Source: an uncultured Halomonas sp.
GTDB lineage: Bacteria > Pseudomonadota > Gammaproteobacteria > Pseudomonadales > Halomonadaceae
Direction: 5' to 3'
Assembly: GCF_946887195.1 (NCBI RefSeq)
Contig: NZ_CAMPKE010000001.1
Span: 248,001 to 312,000 of the forward strand
Length of the DNA stretch: 64,000 bases
The notes under the pieces were generated by a model, which searched no databases, was not told where the DNA came from, and was given only the letters and a program-made list of their open reading frames with translations. This document shows positions 18,662-27,761 of the stretch, one piece after another (position 1 is the stretch's first letter; every line of letters begins with the position of its first letter). Position numbers and translations under genes: made by a program.

Positions 18662-20443
18662 TTATTCTTCGCTCGTGGGCGCCTTGGCCTTCTGACGCAA
18701 GCGAATGTTCAGTTCCTTGAGTTGATCGGCGCTGACCTCACCCGGCGCGTCGGTCATCAAACAAGCCGCACTCTGGGTCTTGGGGAAGGCGATGACTTCG
18801 CGAATGGTGCGCGCACCGGTCATCAGCATCACCAGGCGATCGAGGCCGAAGGCCAGGCCACCATGCGGCGGCGCACCGAATTGCAGGGCATCGAGCAGGA
18901 AGCCGAACTTCTCCTCGGCCTCGGCTTCACCGATGCCCAGCACCTCGAATACCTGGCGCTGCATGTCCCGATCGTGGATACGAATCGACCCGCCGCCCAG
19001 TTCGGTACCGTTGAGCACCATGTCATAGGCGCGAGACAGCGCCGCCGCCGGATTGGCCTTGAGCTCGTCCGGCGAGCACGACGGCGCGGTGAACGGATGG
19101 TGCAACGCCGACAGGCGTCCAGCATCGTCGGCCTCGAACATCGGGAAATCGACCACCCACAGCGGCGCCCACTCGGCGGTATACAGGTTCAGATCCCCGC
19201 CCAGCTTGATACGTAGCGCGCCGATCGCCTCATTGACGATGCGCGCCTTGTCGGCACCGAAGAAGATGATGTCGCCATCCTCGGCACCCACGCGATCGAG
19301 CAGCGTTTCGACGATGCCTTCCATGAATTTGACGATCGGCGATTGCAGGCCTTCGATGCCCTTGGCACGCTCATTGACCTTGATCCAGGCCAGGCCCCTG
19401 GCGCCGTAGATGCCGACGAACTTGGTGTACTCGTCGATCTCCTTGCGCGAGAGCTTGGCACCGCCGCTGACCTTGAGCGCCGCGACACGGCCGTCGTCGG
19501 CATTGGCCGGGCCGGAGAAGACCTTGAAGTCGACGTCTTTCATCAGATCGTCGACGTCGACCAGCTCCAGCGGAATGCGCAGGTCGGGCTTGTCGGAACC
19601 GAAGCGCTGCATGGCTTCCGCATAGGGCATGCGCGGGAAGTCGGGCAACTCGACGTCGAGCACGTCGGCGAAGAGCTGGCGAATCATGCGCTCGGTGATC
19701 GCCATGATGTCGCCCTCCTCGACGAAGGAGGCCTCGATGTCGATCTGGGTGAATTCCGGCTGGCGATCGGCACGCAAGTCCTCGTCGCGGAAGCACTTGG
19801 CGATCTGATAATAGCGATCGAAGCCCGAGACCATCAGCAACTGCTTGAACAGCTGCGGCGACTGCGGCAGCGCGAAAAAATGCCCTTCATGAGTACGGCT
19901 CGGCACCAGGTAGTCGCGCGCGCCTTCCGGTGTCGCGCGGGTCAGGATCGGCGTCTCGATATCCAGGAAACCCTGGCCTTCTAGATAGGCGCGTACGCTA
20001 TGCGAAATGCGCGAGCGCAGGCGCAGCTTGTCGATCATTTCCGGGCGACGCAGATCGATATAACGATACTTGAGGCGTACTTCCTCGCCGACCTTGCCAT
20101 GCTCGTCGAGCTGGAATGGCGGCGTGGCGGCGGTATTGAGCACTTCGACCTGCTTGGCCAGCACCTCGATCATGCCGGTCGGCATGTTGGGATTCTGGGT
20201 ACCCTCGGGGCGCAGCCGTATACGTCCACGAATGCGCAGCACGAATTCGTTACGGGCGCGATCGGCGGTGGCGAACGCATCGGGGGTATCGGGGTCGACC
20301 ACGACCTGCGCGATGCCGTCTCGATCGCGCATATCGAGGAAGATCACCCCCCCGTGATCACGGCGGCGATGTACCCAACCGCAGAGCGTGACCTCCTGAT
20401 CTACCAGGGTTTCGTTCAACTCGCCGCAATAATGGCTGCGCAT
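18662..20443 (-). CDS. aspS: Aspartyl-tRNA synthetase
   Basis: This class II aminoacyl-tRNA synthetase charges tRNA-Asp (or tRNA-Asp and tRNA-Asn if the enzyme is non-discriminating; sequence inspection does not decide). The 593-residue protein has the OB-fold anticodon-binding domain (residues about 1-110, [20 protein letters not shown]). Motif 2 contains [18 protein letters not shown], the bacterial GAD insertion lies around residues 300-410, and motif 3 is [14 protein letters not shown]. fmdB lies 65 bp upstream on the same strand, and ruvC follows without a gap. Confidence 0.97.
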   Translation of the reverse strand: MRSHYCGELNETLVDQEVTLCGWVHRRRDHGGVIFLDMRDRDGIAQVVVDPDTPDAFATADRARNEFVLRIRGRIRLRPEGTQNPNMPTGMIEVLAKQVEVLNTAATPPFQLDEHGKVGEEVRLKYRYIDLRRPEMIDKLRLRSRISHSVRAYLEGQGFLDIETPILTRATPEGARDYLVPSRTHEGHFFALPQSPQLFKQLLMVSGFDRYYQIAKCFRDEDLRADRQPEFTQIDIEASFVEEGDIMAITERMIRQLFADVLDVELPDFPRMPYAEAMQRFGSDKPDLRIPLELVDVDDLMKDVDFKVFSGPANADDGRVAALKVSGGAKLSRKEIDEYTKFVGIYGARGLAWIKVNERAKGIEGLQSPIVKFMEGIVETLLDRVGAEDGDIIFFGADKARIVNEAIGALRIKLGGDLNLYTAEWAPLWVVDFPMFEADDAGRLSALHHPFTAPSCSPDELKANPAAALSRAYDMVLNGTELGGGSIRIHDRDMQRQVFEVLGIGEAEAEEKFGFLLDALQFGAPPHGGLAFGLDRLVMLMTGARTIREVIAFPKTQSAACLMTDAPGEVSADQLKELNIRLRQKAKAPTSEE

Positions 20444-20508
20444 GTCAAATCCTGTTCCGTTGCTTTACTCAAATGAATCTTCGCCGACCCGCGTGGCCGG
20501 CGAAGCTG

Positions 20509-20853
20509 TCAGGCGGTGGCCTTGCTATCGGGGCTCGATGTTTTTTTACCCGGTGAGCCGTTGGCATCGGGACTGGATGGCGACTTGCTATCGGTGTTTT
20601 GCGAGGGCTTGCCGCCAGTGTTCGAAGAAGCCTTCTTGTCGCCTGAGTCGCCAGCCAGATTCTTCTTGCCGCCCGATTTGAAATCGGTCTCGTACCAGCC
20701 GCCCCCCGCCAAACGAAAACCGGCGGCCGAAACCAACCGCGACAGTTCGGACTGCTCGCAGGAGGGACAATCCTTCAGCGGGTCGGCGCTTATCTTCTGC
20801 AGTTTTTCCAGGCGATGACCGCAGGCCTTGCACTCATATTCATAGATCGGCAT
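20509..20853 (-). CDS. FmdB-family zinc ribbon protein
   Basis: The 114-residue protein starts with the FmdB/putative regulatory zinc ribbon: MPIYEYECKACGHRLEKLQK followed by CPSCEQSELSRLVSAAGFRL, so four cysteines in two pairs bind zinc. The second half is an unstructured Gly/Ser/Lys/Asp-rich tail with many SPDSK/GKK steps. The family's role is unknown; such genes are frequently found upstream of aspS in gammaproteobacteria, as here. The start was taken at 20853 because the zinc-ribbon family begins MPIYEY; a longer frame to 20907 is not conserved. Confidence 0.88.
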   Translation of the reverse strand: MPIYEYECKACGHRLEKLQKISADPLKDCPSCEQSELSRLVSAAGFRLAGGGWYETDFKSGGKKNLAGDSGDKKASSNTGGKPSQNTDSKSPSSPDANGSPGKKTSSPDSKATA

Positions 20854-20993
20854 GGTTCTCTTCACTCTCGGGTACGAAAACAACCGCGAACACCAACGCA
20901 GGCACATGGGGCCGAGCCCCTGGCGCCCGCTCGTTTAATGCGGCCAGCCGACGCGCTTTCCAAGCCTGCCTCGAAAGCCGCATATTATAGCGT

Positions 20994-20999
20994 GTAGCG
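20994..20999 (-). promoter_or_regulatory. Candidate promoter -10 element for fmdB-aspS cluster
   Basis: A perfect minus-strand TATAAT lies about 140 bp upstream of fmdB. The best -35 candidate, TTGCCC, is 19 bp upstream of it, which is long. No other strong sigma70-type site is seen between fmdB and the divergent dehydrogenase gene. Confidence 0.45.
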
Positions 21000-21056
21000 G
21001 CCCCTGGCGGGCAAGGCCGACACGTGGCAAAACCTGGCCACTCATAAGGAGTATTG

Positions 21057-22001
21057 ATGAAAGCCGTGATTCTGGATGCCGCCAGCCTGGGCGACGATAT
21101 CGATCTCGCACCACTGCGCGATGAAGTCGATGAGCTCGCGGTTTACGCGCACAGCACCGCGCAGGAGTGCCAAACGCGCCTGCAAGACGCCGACATCGCT
21201 CTCGTCAACAAGGTGCCGCTCGACGGCGAATTGCTGGATTCCCTGCCCAGGCTCAAGTTGATCTGCGTGCTGGCCACCGGCACCAACAATATCGACAAGG
21301 TCGCCGCCGAGCGCCACGGCATCAGCGTGAAGAATGTCAGTGCCTACGGCACCGCGAGCGTCGCCCAGCATACCTTGATGTTGATGCTTGCCCTCGCCAA
21401 CCGCTTGCCGCTGTATCAGCGCGATGTCGCTGCTGGTCGCTGGGGCGAGAGCAAAATCTTCTGCCTGCTTGGCCATCGCACGCTGGAGTTCGCCGGTAAA
21501 CGTCTGGTCGTCGTCGGCAGCGGCGAACTGGGCCAAGCCGTGGCACGCCTGGCCGGCGCGTTCGGCATGCATGTCGTCTTCGCCGCACGCCCGGGCAACG
21601 AAGCCGATGATGAGCGTCCGGCTCTCGCCGAACTGGCGCCCGATGCGGATATCGTGACACTGCACTGCCCGCTGACCGAAGCCACCCATCATCTGATCGA
21701 TAGCGACCTGCTGAGCCGCATGAAATCCGACGCACTGGTGATCAATTGCGCGCGTGGCGGCATCGTCGATGAGCGGGCCGCGTTAATGGCGCTGCGTCAA
21801 GGTCAGTTAGGTGGACTGGGCGTCGACGTTCTCCCCGAAGAACCTCCGCGTGACGGGCATGCGTTACTCGATGCGCTGAGCGAGCCGTTGAACCTGATCG
21901 TGACGCCGCACAATGCCTGGATCAGTCCTGAAGCGCGAGCCAACGTCGTGCGTTTGACGGCTGAAAATCTACGTGCGTGGGCAGCCATGGATGCCCGATA
22001 G
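21057..22001 (+). CDS. D-2-hydroxyacid dehydrogenase (glycerate/hydroxypyruvate reductase-like)
   Basis: The 314-residue NAD(P)-dependent oxidoreductase has the D-isomer-specific 2-hydroxyacid dehydrogenase layout. A substrate-binding lobe contains LICVLATGTNNIDKVAAERHG. The Rossmann motif is GSGELGQAVARLAGAFG (about residues 152-168), the catalytic Arg lies in INCARGGIVDERA, a Glu in LPEEPPRDGH and the catalytic His in VTPHNAWISPEA. The first residues and the ATG after AAGGAGTATTG fix the start. By resemblance to HprA it could reduce hydroxypyruvate or glyoxylate; the substrate is not certain. It stands alone, divergent from fmdB-aspS. Confidence 0.88.
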   Translation: MKAVILDAASLGDDIDLAPLRDEVDELAVYAHSTAQECQTRLQDADIALVNKVPLDGELLDSLPRLKLICVLATGTNNIDKVAAERHGISVKNVSAYGTASVAQHTLMLMLALANRLPLYQRDVAAGRWGESKIFCLLGHRTLEFAGKRLVVVGSGELGQAVARLAGAFGMHVVFAARPGNEADDERPALAELAPDADIVTLHCPLTEATHHLIDSDLLSRMKSDALVINCARGGIVDERAALMALRQGQLGGLGVDVLPEEPPRDGHALLDALSEPLNLIVTPHNAWISPEARANVVRLTAENLRAWAAMDAR

Positions 22002-22168
22002 GCACCGAAAAGCAGGGCCACGGCGTATTCGGGAAGTGGCATGGCGGCCCGAGGCAAGATAACGGTATAACATGGCAAGGTTTCAATCGCTGCACTTGCA
22101 TCGCCTTGGTTGGCAACCAATACTCGGAAGCGCGGCGAAGCTCGTGAGAATAGTAGCCAGGAGAGCCC

Positions 22169-23089
22169 ATGCTTTATAACTACGGATCGATCAATATCGA
22201 TCACGTCTATCGTGTCCCGCATCTGGTGCGTCCCGGCGAAACCCTGGCGAGTCACAGCTATCGCCAGGTTCTCGGTGGCAAGGGCGCCAATCAGTCGCTG
22301 GCGATAGCGCGCGCCGGCGGCGAGGTGATTCATTGGGGTCGTCTGGGCCAGCACGATCGCTGGGTGATACAAACGCTCTCCACCGCCGGGGTCGATACCG
22401 CGCATGTCGAATTGACCGCCGAGGCCAGCGGCCATGCGCTGATTCAGGTCGATGACCACGGCGAGAACGCCATCATCCTGCACCCAGGCGCCAATCATGG
22501 CTTCACCGACGCCCAGCAGGATGCGCTGATGACACCCGTGAAACCCGGCGATTGGCTACTACTGCAGAATGAATGCAACGCATTGGGCAAGCTGATGGTT
22601 CGCGCCGCCGAGCATGGCATGAATATCGCTTTCAACCCGGCACCGATGGCGGCCAATGTGCTGCGCCTGCCCCTGGAGCGTTGCCGGTTGCTGTTTCTCA
22701 ATCGCGGCGAAGCGGCCATGCTGGTCGGCCTGCCGGAGCACACGACGACCGACGATCTGCTCGATGCGCTGCGCGAGCGCTTGTCACAGGTCGAGGTGGT
22801 GCTGACACTGGGCTGCGATGGCGTCTGCTACCAGCATGGCGAGACTCGCCTGCACCTGCCGGCTCACCCGGTCAAGGCCGTGGATACGACCGCCGCCGGC
22901 GACACCTTCGTCGGCTATTTCATGGCCGCTCGCCAACGCACCGACGACATCGCAGCGATGCTTCGTCTGGCCAGCTCCGCCGCGGCACTCTGCGTACAGC
23001 GCGCAGGCGCCGCACCGAGCATTCCGGTAATCAGCGAAGTGTATGAAGCGGCAAGGGAGTGGGACGAACTCGAGCTCAAGGCCCAGTGA
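22169..23089 (+). CDS. PfkB-family carbohydrate kinase, ribokinase-like
   Basis: The 306-residue kinase shows the PfkB pattern. The N-terminal sugar-binding segment is NYGSINIDHVYRVPHL, then GGKGANQSLAIARAGG (about residues 37-52), LNRGEAAMLVG, and the C-terminal anion-hole/catalytic motif VDTTAAGDTFVGYFMA (about residues 232-247) with the base Asp. It resembles ribokinase most. A nucleoside hydrolase follows 38 bp downstream, so phosphorylation of the released ribose is the likely job. The start at 22169 follows CCAGGAGAGCCC. Confidence 0.87.
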   Translation: MLYNYGSINIDHVYRVPHLVRPGETLASHSYRQVLGGKGANQSLAIARAGGEVIHWGRLGQHDRWVIQTLSTAGVDTAHVELTAEASGHALIQVDDHGENAIILHPGANHGFTDAQQDALMTPVKPGDWLLLQNECNALGKLMVRAAEHGMNIAFNPAPMAANVLRLPLERCRLLFLNRGEAAMLVGLPEHTTTDDLLDALRERLSQVEVVLTLGCDGVCYQHGETRLHLPAHPVKAVDTTAAGDTFVGYFMAARQRTDDIAAMLRLASSAAALCVQRAGAAPSIPVISEVYEAAREWDELELKAQ

Positions 23090-23127
23090 ACGCTGGCCGA
23101 TATCCATACCGTTAGAAGGAAGCTTTC

Positions 23128-24075
23128 ATGGCGACACCAATCATCTTCGATACCGACCCTGGCGTGGATGACGCCCAGGCCATCGCTATCGCCCTCGCCC
23201 ATCCCGATATCGAACTACTCGGCATGACCACTACCTATGGCAATGTCGAGATCGCCACCGCAACGCATAACGCCTTGCTGCTCGCCGAACTGGCCGGGCA
23301 GGAGATCCCGGTTGCGCAAGGCGCGGCCATGCCACTGGTCAAGACCAAGCACCCCGCGCCGGCGCACATCCACGGCGACAATGGGCTGGGCAATTTCGAG
23401 CTTTCCGACGTTCGGGTGCGCGGGCAAGCACTCGCGCAGAGCGCTGCGCAATTCATCGTCGAGCAGGTCAATGCCCGGCCCGGCGATATCACGCTGGTGG
23501 CGGTCGGCCCGCTGGGCAACCTGGCCGCGGCGCTGCAACTCGACCCGAGCATTGTCGACAAGGTCAAGCATGTGGTGATCATGGGCGGCTCGGTGAAGGA
23601 AGGCGGCAATGTCACGCCGGTCGCCGAAGCCAACGTGTTCAACGATCCGCATGCCGCAAGCCGGGCATTGACCGCCGGCTGGCCATTGACCATGGTCGGG
23701 CTCGACGCCACGCATCGCTGCGTACTGAGTCCAGCCGACATGGACAGGATCGCCGCCGGCCAAGGCCGACTGGGCGAGGTGCTGGCCGGAAGCTACCACT
23801 TCTATCGAAAGTTCTATCAGAGCGCACTGGGTATCGACGGCTGCTGCCCTCACGATAGCTGTGCACTCGCCTGGCTGATGCGCCCGGAGCTGTTCACTAC
23901 CGCGCGCGGGCATTTGAGCGTCGCCACCGAAGGCCTTGCCGAAGGGCAGACGATCTTCGCTCCCGAGGGCCGACCGTTTCTCGGCGAGCGCTGGTCGAAT
24001 ACGCCGCTGGTCGAGGTCTGCCTCGACGCGGACGGCGAACGGATCGTCGACTGGATCGTCGACGTGCTCGCCTAG
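23128..24075 (+). CDS. Inosine/uridine-preferring nucleoside hydrolase
   Basis: This 315-residue enzyme hydrolyses nucleosides to base and ribose. The calcium-binding N-terminal signature is IIFDTDPGVDDAQAI (residues about 5-19), and the family phrase TTTYGNVEIATATHNALLLA follows. It also has VGPLGNLAAAL, VIMGGSVKEGGNVTPVAEAN with the Asn-rich substrate loop, and the C-terminal CCPHDSCALAWLM with the conserved His and Asp. The preceding ribokinase-like gene forms a ribose-salvage pair with it. Base preference cannot be read from the sequence. Confidence 0.93.
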   Translation: MATPIIFDTDPGVDDAQAIAIALAHPDIELLGMTTTYGNVEIATATHNALLLAELAGQEIPVAQGAAMPLVKTKHPAPAHIHGDNGLGNFELSDVRVRGQALAQSAAQFIVEQVNARPGDITLVAVGPLGNLAAALQLDPSIVDKVKHVVIMGGSVKEGGNVTPVAEANVFNDPHAASRALTAGWPLTMVGLDATHRCVLSPADMDRIAAGQGRLGEVLAGSYHFYRKFYQSALGIDGCCPHDSCALAWLMRPELFTTARGHLSVATEGLAEGQTIFAPEGRPFLGERWSNTPLVEVCLDADGERIVDWIVDVLA

Positions 24076-24082
24076 CCGAGCG

Positions 24083-24355
24083 TCATAGCGTAGCGAAGGC
24101 GTCGCGGTCGCACCACTCGACGCCTTCCAGCTCGACATGGGTCACCCGGGCATCGGCTGGCCCCTGCCATAACCATTCGACCACGGCGTTGACCGCCTCG
24201 CCCTCGCCACACAGCAACACCTCGACACGACCGTCCGCCAGGTTCCTGGCGTATCCGGTCACGCCGGCTTTGAGTGCCTGATCTTGCGTTGCCCGGCGGT
24301 ACCACACACCCTGGACCCGGCCACTGACGACAGCCTTGACGCAGCATTTGCTCAT
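24083..24355 (-). CDS. acyP: Acylphosphatase
   Basis: This 90-residue enzyme hydrolyses the carboxyl-phosphate bond of acylphosphates. The phosphate-binding loop SGRVQGVWYRRATQDQA places the catalytic Arg at position 20, and the catalytic Asn lies in GYARNLADGRVEV (Asn38). The length is normal for the family. It is convergent with the nucleoside hydrolase gene, with 7 bp between stops, and stands alone. Confidence 0.94.
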   Translation of the reverse strand: MSKCCVKAVVSGRVQGVWYRRATQDQALKAGVTGYARNLADGRVEVLLCGEGEAVNAVVEWLWQGPADARVTHVELEGVEWCDRDAFATL

Positions 24356-24451
24356 GGCATCTCCCGTTATCCGATAGTGCGCGCCACCCCCAATCCGAAA
24401 CTATTGCATGGCACCCTGTGCAGCGCCTTCCAAGGGTGTCGCAAAGCCCCG

Positions 24452-25354
24452 CTACTCTGCCAACTCACGGCGTACCAAAACCGCTGAGTTTCTTGGAATT
24501 ATCTGTTTCCCTCTGGCTTCGAGATGAACCCGGGTAAATGCTGCGCCGAACAGCAGAATCAGCGACGAGTAGTAGACCCAAAGCAGAATCAGCACGACCG
24601 AACCAGCCGCCCCATAGGTCGACGCCGTTGCGGTATAGGCAAGATAGGCGGCGATCCCGTAGCGACCGATGGAAAACAGCACCGCGGTGACTACCGCACC
24701 TACCAGCACATCCCGCCAGCCGATGATCACATCGGGCAGTACCTTGAATAGCGTGGCGAAGAACAGCGTGATGACCAACAACGAAAGCAGTAATTCGGCG
24801 CTGCTGAGCAGCGCGCCCGAGCCAGGCAGCCAATCGCCGGCGAATTGAAAAATCGCGCGCAACGCCACACCCAGTATCAGCGATACCAGCAGTACGAAGC
24901 CGATGGCCAGTACGACGGTCAGCGACAAGAAGCGCTGTTTGATGAACCGAAGAATACTGTTGCGATCCGGTCGCGCGGTCACGCCCCATATCGTATTCAG
25001 CGAGAACTGCATCTGCCCGAAGACGGTCGTTGCACCGATCACGAGCGCCCCCACCCCCATCAGCGTCGGCATGATTCCCGATGTTTCGATACGCGATTGT
25101 GCCACGGCACTTTCGACGGCGGCGGCGGCACCTGGCCCCATCACGCCGGAAAGCTGAGCGACGATTTGCCCATGGGCGGCGTCTTCGCCGAGAACCAGGC
25201 CAATCACCGTAACGGCAATAATCACCGTTGGCGCCAATGAGAACAGCGTGTAGAACGCCAGCGAGCCGGCATAGCTGAATGCATTGCGTTCCAGCCACAA
25301 GTTGAGGGCATCGCGTATGATCCGAAACCAGATCATTGCCTCTTGCTTGATCAC
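24452..25354 (-). CDS. YihY/BrkB-family inner-membrane protein
   Basis: The 300-residue integral membrane protein belongs to the YihY/virulence factor BrkB family. The N-terminal NAFSYAGSLAFYTLFSLAPT (about residues 19-38) and the later GAAGSVVLILLWVYYSSLIL are the two recognisable family segments. About six hydrophobic stretches are visible. The molecular function of the family is not settled; despite an old RNase BN label it is not a nuclease. A GTG start at 25354 is preceded by GGGAG; ATG at 25336 is an alternative. Confidence 0.87.
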   Translation of the reverse strand: MIKQEAMIWFRIIRDALNLWLERNAFSYAGSLAFYTLFSLAPTVIIAVTVIGLVLGEDAAHGQIVAQLSGVMGPGAAAAVESAVAQSRIETSGIMPTLMGVGALVIGATTVFGQMQFSLNTIWGVTARPDRNSILRFIKQRFLSLTVVLAIGFVLLVSLILGVALRAIFQFAGDWLPGSGALLSSAELLLSLLVITLFFATLFKVLPDVIIGWRDVLVGAVVTAVLFSIGRYGIAAYLAYTATASTYGAAGSVVLILLWVYYSSLILLFGAAFTRVHLEARGKQIIPRNSAVLVRRELAE

Positions 25355-25524
25355 GAGTTCTCCCTTCGCCCAGAGCGGTCATATCCTGTCATCAGCATAA
25401 CCAAGTCATCAGCCGAGCGGAAACCGATAACGCGACCGTTGCCTTCGTTCATGCCCATGGCGCAGCTTGCAGGGGCATGGCCAGCCCGACCATAATGCCC
25501 CCGCTCACCCTGACAGGATTCCTT

Positions 25525-26631
25525 ATGTCGACCGTGCCGGACCCGATGCCGATACCCGCAGCCGCTTCATACGATTTCGACTGCCTGGTCTTCATCGGTC
25601 GTTTTCAGCCGCCTCACCTGGGGCATCTGGCGATCATTCACGAAGCATTGAAACGCGCCCGCCAGGTGATCGTGCTGATCGGTTCGGCGTGGCAGGCTCG
25701 CTCGCTGCGCAATCCGTGGCGTTTCGATGAACGTCGCGACATGCTCCGCGACTGTTTCGATTCCGATGAGAATCGACGCCTGGAAATCGAACCGCTGCTC
25801 GATGCACTGTACAACGACGACGTCTGGGTTCGCGATGTGCAGCGCAAGGTGCGAGACATCGCCCGACCCTGCCATGGCAAACTGCCACGCATCGGATTGA
25901 TCGGCGCCAATCGCGGTCAATCGAGCTATTACCTGAGCCTGTTTCCACAGTGGGAATCGGTCAGCGTGTCGCTGGTGGAAGGCATTTCGGCCAGTCAGAT
26001 TCGCGAACGGCTGTTTTACTCCAGCGCCTCGGCGGCGGATTATCTCTCCACCGGCGCGGCTCACGACCTGCCACCGCATGTGCATCGCTCGCTGCTGGCT
26101 TTCCACACCACCGAGGCCTGTCGGCAGTTGCTCGAAGAACAGCAACTGCTAGAGCAGTATCGCAGCGCCTGGGCACAAGCGCCCTATCCACCGGTTTTCG
26201 TGACCGTCAATGCCGTGGTCATGCAATCGGGCCATGTCTTGCTGGTAAAGCGCACGGCCGCGCCGGGCAAGGGCTTGCTGGCCCTGCCGGGCGGGTTCAT
26301 CAACCCACACGAGCGACTGCTCGATGCCTGCCTGCGCGAATTGCGCGAGCGGATACGCCTCAAGGTACCCGAGCCGGTCCTCAAGGGTTCGCTGCGCGGT
26401 CAGCGCCTGTTCGACGAACCCCACCGTAGTTGGCGAGGCAGAACCCTGGCCGAAGCGTTCTACTTCGCCCTGCGCCCCGAGCAGCAGTTACCGCAATTGA
26501 AGCCGGCCAAAGGTGGCGATCGTGCCCGCTGGGTGGCGCTCGCCGACCTCGAGCCCGAAACCCTGTTCGAAGATCACTTCTTCATTATTCAGAATTTTCT
26601 GGGGCTGCCTGCCGGCTGGGCCACACCTTGA
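25525..26631 (+). CDS. Bifunctional NMN adenylyltransferase / Nudix-domain protein with altered Nudix box
   Basis: The N-terminal half (about residues 15-185) is a NadM-type nucleotidyltransferase that would make NAD from NMN and ATP. It has GRFQPPHLGHLAII with the HxGH motif and EGISASQIRERL with the ISxxxxR motif. The C-terminal half (about residues 215-365) is a Nudix domain whose box reads GGFINPHERLLDACLRELRE followed by RIRL. Compared with GX5EX7REUXEEXGU, the second Glu of EE is Arg and the Gly is also Arg, so ADP-ribose pyrophosphatase activity may be reduced. The start was chosen at 25525, where AGGA lies eight bases upstream; in-frame starts exist at 25477 and 25495. Confidence 0.88.
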   Translation: MSTVPDPMPIPAAASYDFDCLVFIGRFQPPHLGHLAIIHEALKRARQVIVLIGSAWQARSLRNPWRFDERRDMLRDCFDSDENRRLEIEPLLDALYNDDVWVRDVQRKVRDIARPCHGKLPRIGLIGANRGQSSYYLSLFPQWESVSVSLVEGISASQIRERLFYSSASAADYLSTGAAHDLPPHVHRSLLAFHTTEACRQLLEEQQLLEQYRSAWAQAPYPPVFVTVNAVVMQSGHVLLVKRTAAPGKGLLALPGGFINPHERLLDACLRELRERIRLKVPEPVLKGSLRGQRLFDEPHRSWRGRTLAEAFYFALRPEQQLPQLKPAKGGDRARWVALADLEPETLFEDHFFIIQNFLGLPAGWATP

Positions 26632-26655
26632 AATACCATCCAAGTAGATCGTGGG

Positions 26656-27726
26656 TTAGCGGAATGCGCCAAAATTCTCGTATGCCTTGAGCCTTTTTTC
26701 GGCAGCGTACTCCTTCAACGCTACTTTACCGAGTCGGGGTGTCAGTCGGCAGCGCCGCTCCCGCCAGGGGTAGTCTTGCTGCGCCTGGTGCAACTCGGCA
26801 CCCGCGCCCTGCTTCCAGGCCTCGAGGTCAAGATCGCGCCAGTAACGCGGGTCGCGGTCGGTCTGCCGGTCATGCTCGGCGGTCACCGGGTCACGCGCGC
26901 GAAAGGGTTCCAGGCGCGGCACGTCGGGCAGCGGCTGGGAGACGTCCATGTAGCGCTGCAGCATATCCCAGAAGGCATAGGCTTCGGTGGGGTCGGGGGT
27001 CACGGCATCGAGCCATAGCTTGTTGAAGACTTCGCCGGTATAGCGATGCGTGAACGTCAGCCTGTAGAAGATGCCGCCGTGCTGTACCAACCGCTCGACA
27101 TAGGCGTCGAACTCGATAAAAGGCGCCTCGAAAGCCGCCTTGCGCGAACGCGCGAACTTGACCATTCCGGTCTGGCGATTGAACTCACTGCTGCCTTTCT
27201 CGAAGGATTCGTCCAAGCCCTTGTTGATGCGTTTTTCGAAGGGTTTGAGCAACCAGGCGAGGCCATTCATAATCCAGGTGGTGGTTTTCCCAAAGATATA
27301 AAAGCCGAAAACCGACCAAGAGCAGAAAATCAACAACATTATTGTAAAAAAAATAATGAACGGCAGGCCCTTAATATAAGGTGTTGATACCCAAAATAAT
27401 CCTATCGCTCCCCCCGGAATCAATATTAATCCCCATAGATAAGGCACTGCCATCAGCAGCGCCATCAACCCCAACTTCTCATTCAGGAAGCGAATCCGCT
27501 GGTGATCCCACCACCATTCCTTTTCGAAGAACCGTGTATTCTGCCTATCCTGCGCCTGCACGGTGGCGGCATCGTTAGCGACTCTTGTGTACGGGTCGAT
27601 GCCCGCGTAGTCGCCGAACGGCTGCAGTTCATCGACGCGGCGCTCGCGGCGGTGCTTGGCGTCGGGCGCGGGTAGCGACGGAATGGCCTCGGCGCGGTAG
27701 GCGCCGGTTGCATAGTCTCGGATCAT
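26656..27726 (-). CDS. T6SS island membrane protein, putative immunity paralogue 4 (terminal copy)
   Basis: This is the last of four tandem paralogues and the only one with a different C-terminus (356 residues, ending EKRLKAYENFGAFR). The architecture is shared: a polar N-terminus with AYRAEAIPSLPAPDAKHRRE, then EKEWWWDHQRIRFLNEKLG. Two membrane helices follow (about residues 95-150, including LMALLMAVPYLWGLILIPGG), then a cytoplasmic-type domain with KTTTWIMNGLAWLLKPFEKR and FNRQTGMVKFARSRKAAFEA. It resembles DUF6708-type proteins found beside T6SS effectors. A membrane location suits immunity against a pore-forming effector; that role is inferred. From 26909 to 27422 it is identical to the second copy. 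Confidence 0.72.
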   Translation of the reverse strand: MIRDYATGAYRAEAIPSLPAPDAKHRRERRVDELQPFGDYAGIDPYTRVANDAATVQAQDRQNTRFFEKEWWWDHQRIRFLNEKLGLMALLMAVPYLWGLILIPGGAIGLFWVSTPYIKGLPFIIFFTIMLLIFCSWSVFGFYIFGKTTTWIMNGLAWLLKPFEKRINKGLDESFEKGSSEFNRQTGMVKFARSRKAAFEAPFIEFDAYVERLVQHGGIFYRLTFTHRYTGEVFNKLWLDAVTPDPTEAYAFWDMLQRYMDVSQPLPDVPRLEPFRARDPVTAEHDRQTDRDPRYWRDLDLEAWKQGAGAELHQAQQDYPWRERRCRLTPRLGKVALKEYAAEKRLKAYENFGAFR

Positions 27727-27761
27727 ATGTCGACTTCCTTGATCGACCAGCAAGGCATCAT
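27723..27761 (-). CDS. 12-codon mini-ORF, effector C-terminal remnant (third junction)
   Basis: The reading frame encodes MMPCWSIKEVDI. It starts with an ATG overlapping the stop of paralogue 3 and ends in a TGA overlapping the ATG of paralogue 4. Its sequence corresponds to the last ten residues of the effector with two changes (Tyr to Cys, final Val to Ile). It contains AAGGAAG, a Shine-Dalgarno-like sequence for the next gene. Whether it is translated is unknown. Confidence 0.5.
   Translation of the reverse strand: MMPCWSIKEVDI

Noticed and set aside
18209..19216. A 335-codon plus-strand frame across ruvC and aspS
   Set aside because: Antisense shadow of two conserved genes; composition is Arg/His/Leu/Gly-rich without any family motif.
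24465..25382. A 305-codon minus-strand frame overlapping the YihY/BrkB gene in another frame
   Set aside because: Arg/Cys-rich translation without membrane segments; the overlapping frame has the clear YihY family signature.
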